This document shows positions 18,778 to 27,320 of a stretch of 64,000 bases of DNA, one piece after another. How positions within the stretch are numbered: position 1 is the stretch's first letter; each line of letters begins with the position of its first letter. Origin of the DNA: Calothrix sp. C42_A2020_038 (GTDB taxonomy: Bacteria > Cyanobacteriota > Cyanobacteriia > Cyanobacteriales > Nostocaceae); NCBI GenBank assembly GCA_015272395.1, contig JACYLQ010000033.1:1-64000 (forward strand), written 5' to 3'. The notes under the pieces are model-generated. The model did no database searches, had not been told where the DNA came from, and saw only the letters and a list, made by a program, of their open reading frames with translations. A program made the position numbers and the translations under genes.

Positions 18778-19218
18778 ATGGAAAAGCGAATCTTAGGAAC
18801 ATCTGATGTGAGTATTACACCCATTCTCATGGGAACTTGGCAAGCAGGTAAGAAGAATTGGGTAGGAATCGAAGATGCAGACTCAATAAAAGCAATACGC
18901 GCGGCATTTGAAGCGGGTATTACAACTATCGATACTGCTGAAGTTTATGGACAAGGACATTCCGAAAAAATTGTTGCCGAAGCACTAGCTGATGTACGTG
19001 AACATGTAGAATATGCGACTAAAGTATTCTCTAATCATCTTAAGTACAGTCAAGTTATTGAAGCTTGCGAGAATTCACTTAAAAATCTGAAAACTGATTA
19101 CATTGATTTGTACCAAATTCACTGGCCATCCGGCGCCTTTAATTCTGAGGTTGTACCGATTGAAGAAACAATGCGCGCTTTAACTCCTAACTTGCACATT
19201 CAAAAAATTCATATATAA
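18778..19218 (+). pseudogene. Truncated aldo/keto reductase
   Basis: The 146-residue frame matches the first half of an aldo/keto reductase (usual length about 310-330). The catalytic tetrad is all present: Asp52, Tyr57 (TAEVYGQGHSE), Lys82 (YATKVF) and His115 (QIHWPSGAF). Homology stops after EETMRAL at residue 134, where the family would continue into the KIRAIGVSN segment; instead 12 unrelated codons lead to a stop. The second half of the TIM barrel, including the NADPH-binding strands, is missing and is not found downstream in any frame. A GGGGGAAAT ribosome binding site precedes the ATG, so the fragment may still be expressed, but it is unlikely to be active. Confidence 0.8.
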
Positions 19219-19604
19219 CCAGGGTTTCAACAGATGTGCTAGTTTCATAATTTTATTGGAGCATTGGCGGCGCCAGTCGGAGGCTCATATCTTGTACCTA
19301 CCGAATAAACCCAGAAACAACCAATAAATACTGTAAAAAAGTGACAGACAGCAATCATTATAATTTAAGTAGTGCAAGGTTAATAATGAACATGCAAAGT
19401 AAGCATTATTAGATAAAAAATATTTGTAACCGCTCAATTGTTGGAACTGCGATTACATTTACAAGATTTGCTATGGGAACTCAAAATATGAGAAAAAGGG
19501 CGTGAAGTATCTATGTAAAACAGCAAGACAATGCTTGCCAACATACAGTCACACTAGATCGAGAACGCTTCCAACAAAACGATATCCCTACACAGCTAAA
19601 CCAC
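19219..19604. other. 386-base stretch without a recognisable gene
   Basis: Short frames only. One reads LLELRLHLQDLLWELK near 19438-19488 and could be a remnant of a helical protein, but it is too short to name. It contains the last GGCGCC (19270) before the site-free accessory patch. The end of this stretch (19506-19604) is open in the frame of the next small ORF. Confidence 0.4.
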
Positions 19605-19895
19605 TTGGCAGTAAACCTCGACCAAATGCAATCGCTAATTTCAACTGGTACAGATTCGGATAAAGTTGTTAGCCTGATGCGCGAGAGTCGATATTATATC
19701 GAGTGGATTGTACCGCAATTTGTGGGTATTGATGTTGATGCTTCTGCTGAACTAGTCGATTTAGGATGTGTTCTTACCCGGTGGCTGTTTAATTGGGAAA
19801 AAATCTGGGTTGACGCTGAGGAGCGAACCGAGGTTGCACAAATTGCTGGTAATTTGTCAGAAGGTGTTCGGGAAGTGGCATCATTATCTCAGTAA
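19605..19895 (+). CDS. Small hypothetical cyanobacterial protein, start uncertain
   Basis: The 96-codon frame opens at a TTG with no ribosome binding site. The frame is already open from 19506, and the upstream codons read LDRERFQQNDIPTQLNHL, which looks like genuine protein sequence of a small cyanobacterial family (helical, with the ESRYYIEW block). No ATG, GTG or TTG occurs in frame between 19506 and 19605. An ATG at 19531 in another frame would need a one-base shift to join. The gene is either started at TTG with a shortened N-terminus or carries a 5' frameshift. Function is unknown. Confidence 0.5.
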   Translation: MAVNLDQMQSLISTGTDSDKVVSLMRESRYYIEWIVPQFVGIDVDASAELVDLGCVLTRWLFNWEKIWVDAEERTEVAQIAGNLSEGVREVASLSQ

Positions 19896-20056
19896 TACAT
19901 CATTGTCCTCTTAACAATTAATACTATTTACTTAGTACAAAAATATACATATTTACAAAGAAGTATTTTGTATTTAATCTGTTAGATACAAAGTATAGAG
20001 ATAAGCAAAGATATTATTTTAAGCATAAAAATGTATTTTTAATAACTATCGATTCA

Positions 20057-20084
20057 TTGATTCCCTTGGTTAATCTGGTATAAT
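20057..20084 (+). promoter_or_regulatory. Putative sigma-70 promoter of the nuclease-helicase gene
   Basis: TTGATT (20057-20062) and a perfect TATAAT (20079-20084) are separated by 16 bases, about 105 bases before the ATG at 20190. The surrounding 294-base gap is otherwise AT-rich and featureless. Confidence 0.45.
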
Positions 20085-20189
20085 TTAGTTGCACCAGTGT
20101 ATTTTTGTATTAAATTTTACATTTAATTGCAATCTTTTTTAATTAAAGACTTATATCGTAAATCTAATTAACTCCGAAGAGTATCTTTA

Positions 20190-23100
20190 ATGCAAGAAAG
20201 ACGAAAAATTACTAAGTTTAACAAAATATCAAGTTGGTTATCAGACTCAGTTAGCGAATCTGAAGATAAACGATATATACATCGACTGATCAAAGAAAAT
20301 CTCAGCCAACGAGATTTAATTCTTGATGAATTAATATCAATAGTTCAAAAAGCTCATGATGATGCTCGATATCGCCTTCGTAAATTAGCAGGAAATTCTC
20401 TTGCACCATTTGAAAATAGCTCTGTAATAGACCCAACTGAAGGTTATCCAGAACGTCTTCATCTCCAATCTCTTAAGGGGTATTTTGGAGAGATATTTGC
20501 AGGAATTATCGCAGAAAACTTTGCTCCTTTTGGCGAAGATGATTGGGAAGTTCCTGTTTTCCTTTTTCGCGTGCATTTGGTTGAATTTCAACAGTTAGAG
20601 TTTCTAAATCAAACAGGAGAAACGGCAAAAAAGCGACCTGGACGTACAGGTGATGATTGTCTTGCTTTTCGGCGTAACAGTGAAGGAGTAATTATTAGTT
20701 CTTTGGCTTGTGAAGCTAAATGTACAGCTAATCATCAAACCAATATGATTAGCGAGGCGCATGAAAAAGCAAGTGCAGCTAATATAAAGCCAGTTGATAT
20801 TCCACAACTAATTGAAATTTTACAAGATTATGAGAATTCCTTTGCATCAGAATGGGTTGATGCCCTAAGACATTTATGGCTGGGGAAAGTTGAAAAAAAT
20901 TATCAACGCTACGATTTAATTAGTTATATATGTGGTCAACATCCTATCAAAAACACGACCTGGATATCTACTGAAACAGCACATAAAAATTATACAGGTG
21001 AAAGAAGACTCGAAGCTGTTGAAATCCATCTTCATGATGTTGAAAAGCTGATTAAAGCAGTATATAATATTCCGCAACCAAGTATCAAAGTTCCAACAGA
21101 AGTTTCTACCCAGACAGTTCAACAACCAGATGACTCCCAAGTTGCAAAAAACAATTTTGATGTCATAATAGAAGGAGAAAGTCTGCAAAATGAAATGGCT
21201 CAACCAAGCGAAGAGGTCATTGCTTTAGCGACAGAACTACAAAATAGTCTGGCGGGTAGCAGACTGACACCAGCGATCGCAAAACTTTATAGCCAACATA
21301 CGAGACTTCGCGCAGGAACAGAGGGATTAAAAGGGTGGCGAGAAGATGAAACAGGTGAGCGATTAAATGATGCTATACGTCTTATAGAAGCTGCATTTAT
21401 CAAGAAAGAAGCTGAAGAAACTGATTGGCGTAATGGGATGCTACGTGCTGGCGAGATACTTGAATGGTTATCTCATCCCCAACTAAACCCAAATAATTTA
21501 CCAATTCGGTTACTAGCAGCAGCTATATATGAACTTTCTGGTTATCCCGCTAGGGCTACTGGTTTACTCAATGAAGATGCAATAGAAGGAATTGAGTCAG
21601 AAATTTTGCGTTCTTTACTAAAAGCTGATTTTCCCAATTTGTTACAACTACTGACAAAACATTGGACAACTGCACTATCTTTAAATTTACAAGCCGACAC
21701 TAGCCTTTTATGGGATGATTGGGATGATACTGATACACAATCTCATAAATTTAATGAGTGGATTGTTAACCAAACTGCTAGTTCTCTAGGTATTTTATGT
21801 GCAAAAATGCGCTGGGGTAATGAACCTAGATTAGAAAAAGCCATTGAAAAACTTTCTGATATTGCTAAAGTACTTCTTCACGGACATGATAATTATTCTT
21901 GGCTTTTAGGAAAGTTATGTGCTGAAGTAACTTCTGTATATGTAGAAACTTCTCTACGAAAAAATGTAGAAGCACTTTCTCTGACTATTACTCACAATGG
22001 TAAAACTTTCTTGGAGCGTTATTTACGCCAAAGTTACCAAAATCGTAAAGCTTTAGCATGGCGTTCTCAAATTTGCGGAATTGCGCGGCTGGCAGCAACA
22101 GAATCATTTGCACTTTGTACCCCTACAGGTTCTGGAAAAACAACGATAGCTGAAATTGCTATTCTGCAAAGCTTATTTTTTGAAACAAACAGTTCTAGCG
22201 ACTTGAGTAGTTCCAAACCTTTAGTAATTTACTTAGTACCAAGCAAAGCACTTGCTACAGAAGTAGAATCAAATCTTTCTCGTGTTTTGAATCGTACTAC
22301 TAATAAAAATGTCATAGTTACAGGTTTATATGGAGGAACTGATTGGGGACCAACAGATACATGGTTGGCATCAGATAAGCCAACAGTTTTAATTTGCACT
22401 TACGAAAAAGCAGAAGCTTTAATGAAATTTTTAGGACCCCTATTTATCCGTAGAGTATCCCTTATTATTATTGATGAAGCTCACGGAGTTCAATTTGATG
22501 GAAATAAAGATTCTTTACAAAAAGCTGAGAATAGAGCTTTACGTTTAGAATCACTGGGTGCAAGACTGTTTACTTATGTAGAACAAAATCACAGCCGAAT
22601 TATTGCACTATCTGCTGTTGCTTCAGAAACAGAAGGTGCATTAGCAAGCTGGATAGAAAATCAAAACAACGCTAGTCCAGCAAAGACATATTACAGAAGT
22701 ACACGCCAATTAATAGGACGGCTTGAATGTAAACCAGGAAGAGAATTTGAAATACGTTATGACTTACTTGATGGTAGAAAATTAGAATTTCAAGAAGGTG
22801 GTGAAAATGATACACCTTTTATTCCACGTCCTTTTCAAGGATATCCCTCTGCTGGCAAGTTAGAAAGAGAAAAAAGTCCAGGAAAATGGCTTCGCCCCTA
22901 TCTTTTTTGGGCTGGTATGCATCTAGCTGCACCCAATGAGAAAGGACAGCAACGAGCAGTACTGATTTCAATAACACAGCAAATTGGCGGATATGCTGAA
23001 GATTTTCTAAATTTATTAAAGAAAGATTGGGCAAATGTACAAAAGCCCCTATTCTTTCAAGTGCCTTTAGAAGCCGAAAAAGTTGAGCTTTGGGAGAAAT

Positions 23101-24896
23101 GTTTACGGTCTTGTGAGGACTATTTTGGTAAAAATTCCCGCGAATATCAATTACTAAATAAAGGTATTGTTGTACATCACGGAAAAATGCCTGGTTTAAT
23201 GGCTAGATTACTCATCGATTTAATAAACGAGAGAATTGTACATCTAGTTTTAGCTACCTCTACGCTTTCTGAAGGCGTTAATCTTCCTTTTGAAACAGTA
23301 CTAATTCCCAACTTACAACGCTGGTCAACAAATGATAATAAATATATAGATATCAATTCTCGTGAATTTAGTAATCTAGTTGGTAGAGCTGGGAGACCTG
23401 GATTTGGAACAGAAGGACGTAGTTTAGTTATTTTACCAGCAACAGAATCTATCGAGCAAATAAAAGACAGCAACGAAAAACGGAAGTCAACAAAAATTCG
23501 TAATCAATATCGTTCCCTTGTAAATGATTTAACTATACAAGATAACCCCAGTGACAAAATTTATAATCCCCAAAGTCCCTTAGCCCAATTATTACTTAAT
23601 TTAGAAGAACAATGGCGACATATTTCTCTTCCTAATTTAGAAGATATTTTGTTTAGCTTACCAGAAGCAACTTTCAGCGAAAATAATTTTTCTGATGATA
23701 ATTTCATAACCTGGCTTGAACAAACAGCACCGCTTTCTTATAGCAATAATCTTTCTGAAGCAGAATTATCAGTTATTGAAACTTTAGATTCGTTAGATAG
23801 TATTTTACTATCCGCTATCGTTGAAATCGAGCAGCTAAAAGCAAAAGATTTAAGCCCTAATGAGTTAGAAGAGCAACTACAAAAAATTTGGCAACGAAGC
23901 TTTGCCCGTTACGCGAGCGTCGAACAAGAAAGATTAGAAAATTTGTTTATCAGAAGAGGTAAAGCGTTAAAAACAGAAATTTATACAGATGTTTCACAGC
24001 GTCGGCGTTTATATCGCACTAGTTTACCACCTCGCGATGGAAATCAACTTTTAACTCTCTATCCTAAACTAAAAGAACTGTTTAGTAATGGTGGAGATTA
24101 TGTTATTTGGACAGTAGAGCAACGTTTTCACTATATCCAAAATATAGTTAGTAATTTGGCTACTTTATCTAAATTCCGACTTGAGGAACCATCTAGAAAT
24201 ATTTCTTGGAATGAAATACTAAGGTGGTGGCTTGACCCTAATGCAGCAGCTAAAAAACCGACAGTAAGTCAAATTTCAAAATGGCATTCATATATTAGTA
24301 AAAATTTTACATATCGATTTAACTGGGGTTTAGGAAGTGTTGTTGCACTATCAATCGATGAAGCTTTTGGTGGTGAGTTAGTTGAATCATCCCTCGAAAA
24401 TTGGTCACAAACCGGGCTACCTTGGATTGTTTTTTGGATTAAAGAACTTATTGTATGGGGAACCTTAGATCCAGTAGCTGCATATTTGCTTGCTAAAGTA
24501 GAAGATGTAACAACTCGCAAACAAGCTGAAGAATTAGCTCAAACTTACTACCAGTATATTAGCGAACGAGAAACAGAACCAAATGAATATCTTAATGCAG
24601 TCAATATTAGAAATTGGGCAGAGCAATCGTTTTCCGATGTTGAACGACATTTACCAACCCCCAAACCTCCCAAGAAAATAGATGTCAATTTACTTAAAGA
24701 TTTCAGCAAGGCTCCAAGTAAAAACTGGAGAGTAGTACCATTAGAGGTTGGGAACGAAATACAATGGTTTGACCTAGCAGGAGTTCCATTGGCAATTTGT
24801 CAGAAGCCTGAAAATTGGCAGCCTGATTTTTTAAATACCTATGATTTTACACTAGATGCGGAAAATCGAATTGTTTCGTCAACAGTTTATGTTTGA
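20190..24896 (+). CDS. Nuclease-helicase fusion, Hachiman (HamA-HamB)-like defence protein
   Basis: This 1568-residue protein has an N-terminal PD-(D/E)XK nuclease-like domain (about 80-290): SLKGYFGEIF, then GDD at 154-156 and the Glu175-Ala-Lys177 triad in SLACEAKCT. This matches the DUF1837/HamA pattern. A helical region (340-620) leads to a Ski2-like SF2 helicase with Walker A PTGSGKT (645-651), DEAH (762-765), a LSAVAS motif III, ATSTLSEGVNLP, and VGRAGRPG (1064-1071). In Hachiman, HamA (nuclease) and HamB (helicase) are separate adjacent genes; here they are one chain. The last 400 residues are of unknown fold. It is monocistronic, with its own likely promoter, and convergent with alkB. 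It contains a HIP1 octamer and no GGCGCC, unlike most genes here. Known for the family: DNA-sensing helicase releases nuclease. The defence role is inferred. Confidence 0.85.
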   Translation: MQERRKITKFNKISSWLSDSVSESEDKRYIHRLIKENLSQRDLILDELISIVQKAHDDARYRLRKLAGNSLAPFENSSVIDPTEGYPERLHLQSLKGYFGEIFAGIIAENFAPFGEDDWEVPVFLFRVHLVEFQQLEFLNQTGETAKKRPGRTGDDCLAFRRNSEGVIISSLACEAKCTANHQTNMISEAHEKASAANIKPVDIPQLIEILQDYENSFASEWVDALRHLWLGKVEKNYQRYDLISYICGQHPIKNTTWISTETAHKNYTGERRLEAVEIHLHDVEKLIKAVYNIPQPSIKVPTEVSTQTVQQPDDSQVAKNNFDVIIEGESLQNEMAQPSEEVIALATELQNSLAGSRLTPAIAKLYSQHTRLRAGTEGLKGWREDETGERLNDAIRLIEAAFIKKEAEETDWRNGMLRAGEILEWLSHPQLNPNNLPIRLLAAAIYELSGYPARATGLLNEDAIEGIESEILRSLLKADFPNLLQLLTKHWTTALSLNLQADTSLLWDDWDDTDTQSHKFNEWIVNQTASSLGILCAKMRWGNEPRLEKAIEKLSDIAKVLLHGHDNYSWLLGKLCAEVTSVYVETSLRKNVEALSLTITHNGKTFLERYLRQSYQNRKALAWRSQICGIARLAATESFALCTPTGSGKTTIAEIAILQSLFFETNSSSDLSSSKPLVIYLVPSKALATEVESNLSRVLNRTTNKNVIVTGLYGGTDWGPTDTWLASDKPTVLICTYEKAEALMKFLGPLFIRRVSLIIIDEAHGVQFDGNKDSLQKAENRALRLESLGARLFTYVEQNHSRIIALSAVASETEGALASWIENQNNASPAKTYYRSTRQLIGRLECKPGREFEIRYDLLDGRKLEFQEGGENDTPFIPRPFQGYPSAGKLEREKSPGKWLRPYLFWAGMHLAAPNEKGQQRAVLISITQQIGGYAEDFLNLLKKDWANVQKPLFFQVPLEAEKVELWEKCLRSCEDYFGKNSREYQLLNKGIVVHHGKMPGLMARLLIDLINERIVHLVLATSTLSEGVNLPFETVLIPNLQRWSTNDNKYIDINSREFSNLVGRAGRPGFGTEGRSLVILPATESIEQIKDSNEKRKSTKIRNQYRSLVNDLTIQDNPSDKIYNPQSPLAQLLLNLEEQWRHISLPNLEDILFSLPEATFSENNFSDDNFITWLEQTAPLSYSNNLSEAELSVIETLDSLDSILLSAIVEIEQLKAKDLSPNELEEQLQKIWQRSFARYASVEQERLENLFIRRGKALKTEIYTDVSQRRRLYRTSLPPRDGNQLLTLYPKLKELFSNGGDYVIWTVEQRFHYIQNIVSNLATLSKFRLEEPSRNISWNEILRWWLDPNAAAKKPTVSQISKWHSYISKNFTYRFNWGLGSVVALSIDEAFGGELVESSLENWSQTGLPWIVFWIKELIVWGTLDPVAAYLLAKVEDVTTRKQAEELAQTYYQYISERETEPNEYLNAVNIRNWAEQSFSDVERHLPTPKPPKKIDVNLLKDFSKAPSKNWRVVPLEVGNEIQWFDLAGVPLAICQKPENWQPDFLNTYDFTLDAENRIVSSTVYV

Positions 24897-24935
24897 TTGA
24901 CAAAAAAGTGCAATGGCAGCTCGCAGCATATACTT

Positions 24936-25571
24936 TTAACTTACTTTCCTAAAAGTAAGATTTATTCTAGGTTCTACGAGTTTGTTTGTTTTAGGTATTT
25001 GGTGTTGCCAGAAATGCTGTGTAACTCCTTTCATTAGCAAGAAACTTCCATGAGTAAGTTCAATTTCAAATTTTAATTTCTCTTGATATTTATGCCTAAA
25101 CATAAAACGGCGAGTAGCTCCAAAGCTAATAGATGCAATCGCGGGGTTATTGCCAAGCTCTAGCTCATCATCACTATGCCAAGCTACACTGTCTTTCCCA
25201 TCACGGTATAAATTAAGCAACACACTATTAAATTGAGTATGACTTAAAGCTTCAATTTGATATTTAATATTTATTAATACAGGTATCCATAAAAGAGGTT
25301 CCATCTTTATTTTTGAGTAGCGGTAAGATTTACCTGGGTCTCCGTACCAAGCAGTAAGCCTTGGTAAGTCAACTTGTTTACCAAAAAGAATTGTAGTTTC
25401 CTGCTTCCAATCAATGTTGTATATCAACTCGGAAAATATGCGATCGCTTTCATTTTTATCGAAGAACCCTCGATACATCGTTACTTCAGCATCTGGTATC
25501 GGTAATTGTTCACCCTGCTTCTGACTTTTTTCCGTTGTGTCTTGCCATAACGAGAGTTGATGAGTGTACAT
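24936..25571 (-). CDS. Alpha-ketoglutarate-dependent dioxygenase, AlkB family
   Basis: This 211-residue protein has all AlkB iron and cosubstrate ligands: His132-x-Asp134 (AWHSDDE), His190 (FWQHQIPK), and the arginines Arg202 and Arg208 (PRINLTFR). The TAWYGD block (about residues 73-78) is the nucleotide-recognition lid. Its length and lid resemble the ALKBH2/3-like bacterial branch more than E. coli AlkB. It repairs N-alkylated bases in DNA or RNA by oxidative demethylation. It is convergent with the nuclease-helicase gene, with 39 bases between them. A HIP1 octamer (GCGATCGC) lies at 25440 and no GGCGCC is present. Confidence 0.92.
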   Translation of the reverse strand: MYTHQLSLWQDTTEKSQKQGEQLPIPDAEVTMYRGFFDKNESDRIFSELIYNIDWKQETTILFGKQVDLPRLTAWYGDPGKSYRYSKIKMEPLLWIPVLINIKYQIEALSHTQFNSVLLNLYRDGKDSVAWHSDDELELGNNPAIASISFGATRRFMFRHKYQEKLKFEIELTHGSFLLMKGVTQHFWQHQIPKTNKLVEPRINLTFRKVS

Positions 25572-25805
25572 ACATGTTTAATTATGAGATTTTACTTTGT
25601 TATAACAATATACGCTAGCTGATATGAAAACCGATTGGATTTACATATATCATAAAAAATTTGATTATGTACTTTTTATATCTAAAGTATAAGTTCTAAT
25701 ACGCAAGGTTTTGTTAAATAATATAGGCAGTACGGTTACGCATTGGCTTACCTGTATCTCATTAAACTTCAATGCTATAATTACCTAAGCTAGTATACTG
25801 AAACG

Positions 25806-25827
25806 TATCTAGTAAAAATACTAGATA
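25806..25827. promoter_or_regulatory. Perfect 9-bp dyad before the methyltransferase-like gene
   Basis: TATCTAGTA (25806-25814) and TACTAGATA (25819-25827) are exact reverse complements around AAAA. The dyad sits 44 bases before the ATG at 25871, a position that fits an operator or a leader hairpin. No T-run follows. The rest of the 299-base gap (25572-25870) is AT-rich with nothing else recognised. Confidence 0.35.
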
Positions 25828-25870
25828 TTAAAGTTACTTGCTAATTTTTAATTTAAGTAGGATTATAGTA

Positions 25871-26701
25871 ATGAACTGCTTTCAAATCATTAAGTCTGTT
25901 CTTGATGAGGCATACAGCCAAATTCCGGGAGATGAAGCTCAAAAAGATAGTGAAATTAAAGATGCATTAGAATATTTACGCAACGAATATGCTCGACTAT
26001 CAAACGGCAGTATAATAGATTACAGTTTTGCCACGACTAGATTTGCTTATATTTACGTATACGTCACATCACACGCAAACTTGGTGTGTTCTATGATTCA
26101 AAAAAATCAAGATATATGTAATCTTTTTGATAATCAAAAAGTAAATGTAGCTTGTATTGGAGGAGGTCCAGGTAGCGACTTTTTGGGAATATTAAAGTAC
26201 CTAATGATTAATCAAAAATCACCTACCGTAAAGTTTCAGCTCTGTGATAAAGAGAAGACATGGGCAGAATCTTGGAGCGACGTAGATAACATGATTGATC
26301 CAGAATTTCGTATATCAACTAGTTATTTACCACTCGATGTAACTGAGCAAGACGACTGGAAACCTTACACAAAGTATTTTCAATCAGACCTTTTTACAAT
26401 GATTTACTTTATGTCAGAGGTACTTTCCTTACGTCACTTAGCAAATGAATATTTTGATAACCTATTTAGTCAAGCAAAACCTAAGTCACTTTTCCTATTT
26501 ATTGATAATAATCACCATCAATTTTACAGTTGGTTTGATGATTTAGCAAAAACTCACAATATTAAAATTATAGATAAAGGAGAAGGCAGCAATTCTTTGC
26601 CTTCTGATGAGGAAAAGTTAGATTTAGGAATTTACTTTCAAAAGTTTTCTTCTCCAAAAATAAGAGCTAACATTGCATACCGTATTGGGCAAAAAGAGTA
26701 G
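25871..26701 (+). CDS. Unknown protein with a SAM-methyltransferase-like motif
   Basis: The frame can be extended to a TTG at 25838, but the ATG at 25871 has an AGGATT ribosome binding site in reach and is preferred, giving 276 residues. Residues 95-106 (ACIGGGPGSDFLG) form a glycine-rich loop like motif I of class I methyltransferases, and an acidic residue after the next strand (QLCDKE) would fit ribose binding. A later block (LFTMIYFMSEVLSL) resembles the strand-4 region. No target-specific motif is seen and I cannot name the family. It lies in the accessory patch beside a transposase tail, has no GGCGCC, and is divergent from alkB, so it may have been imported with it. Confidence 0.6.
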   Translation: MNCFQIIKSVLDEAYSQIPGDEAQKDSEIKDALEYLRNEYARLSNGSIIDYSFATTRFAYIYVYVTSHANLVCSMIQKNQDICNLFDNQKVNVACIGGGPGSDFLGILKYLMINQKSPTVKFQLCDKEKTWAESWSDVDNMIDPEFRISTSYLPLDVTEQDDWKPYTKYFQSDLFTMIYFMSEVLSLRHLANEYFDNLFSQAKPKSLFLFIDNNHHQFYSWFDDLAKTHNIKIIDKGEGSNSLPSDEEKLDLGIYFQKFSSPKIRANIAYRIGQKE

Positions 26702-26712
26702 CCCTGATAAAT

Positions 26713-26898
26713 TTGATGCCTGCTTTTTTTATGCGATACGCCGGAGGAGTAATCCGTCTGGGTAATGCTCCGGCAAATCTTTCTTTGCTCAGAGCGATCG
26801 CACTTAATATCCTGCGTCGAAATGGTCATACTTCCATCACAATTGCCCAGAGATTTATCTCTCATGATATTGACAAACTCCTTCGTCTTGTGGAATGA
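26713..26898 (+). pseudogene. C-terminal remnant of a DDE-type transposase
   Basis: About 60 residues (RYAGGVIRLGNAPANL, then LRAIALNILRRNG and AQRFISHDIDKLLRL) match the conserved C-terminal end of cyanobacterial ISAs1/IS4-type transposases. The catalytic core and N-terminus are absent; the preceding gene ends 12 bases upstream. A HIP1 octamer is at 26795. No terminal inverted repeats were found. It marks an old insertion that has been deleted up to the neighbouring gene. Confidence 0.65.
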
Positions 26899-27202
26899 AA
26901 CAGCCCTGCCCTATCGGGTAGGTGTGAGCCTTCTTGCTGTTTAAGGTAAATAGGTAATTCAGTATGTACTTTTTTAAAGCGTAGACTTGGATGGCTTGGG
27001 TCTAATTCTTGAGTTTTACCTGCGTGATATTCAGCCATTGCTTCGGCAGTTAGTTTAGCCAAAGCATCCTTAGAACGCGAAAATGCTTCATTCCACTTAG
27101 TTTCATCCTCAAGCTCTTCCATGATTATGGTAGCAATAACATTCTGCTCATTTTCTGGCAAAGCCTTTAACTTAGCAATCGCGCTTTCAAGAAATTTAGT
27201 CA
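26862..27202 (-). pseudogene. Chimeric toxin-antitoxin remnant (antitoxin fused to a toxin fragment)
   Basis: From the ATG at 27202, residues 1-69 (starting MTKFLESAIAKLKALPENEQ and ending HAGKTQELDP) form a type II antitoxin of a family common in cyanobacteria. Residues 70-86 (HPSLRFKKVHTELPIY) are instead the central signature of the RelE/HigB-like toxin that normally lies downstream as a separate gene. The end of the antitoxin and start of the toxin are therefore missing, deleted in frame. After residue 86 the frame runs into unrelated sequence over the transposase tail. No complete toxin remains. The longer start at 27224 lacks support. Confidence 0.7.
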
Positions 27203-27320
27203 TAGTTTTCAAGCTTATAAACACTCAAACTATGGTATAACCGATAAGTTAGTAGTAGATTTTCCTAACAAGCCTTTGAATAGCATCTCCAAAGGCCTGT
27301 TCTCTCCGTTTTAAAATAGC

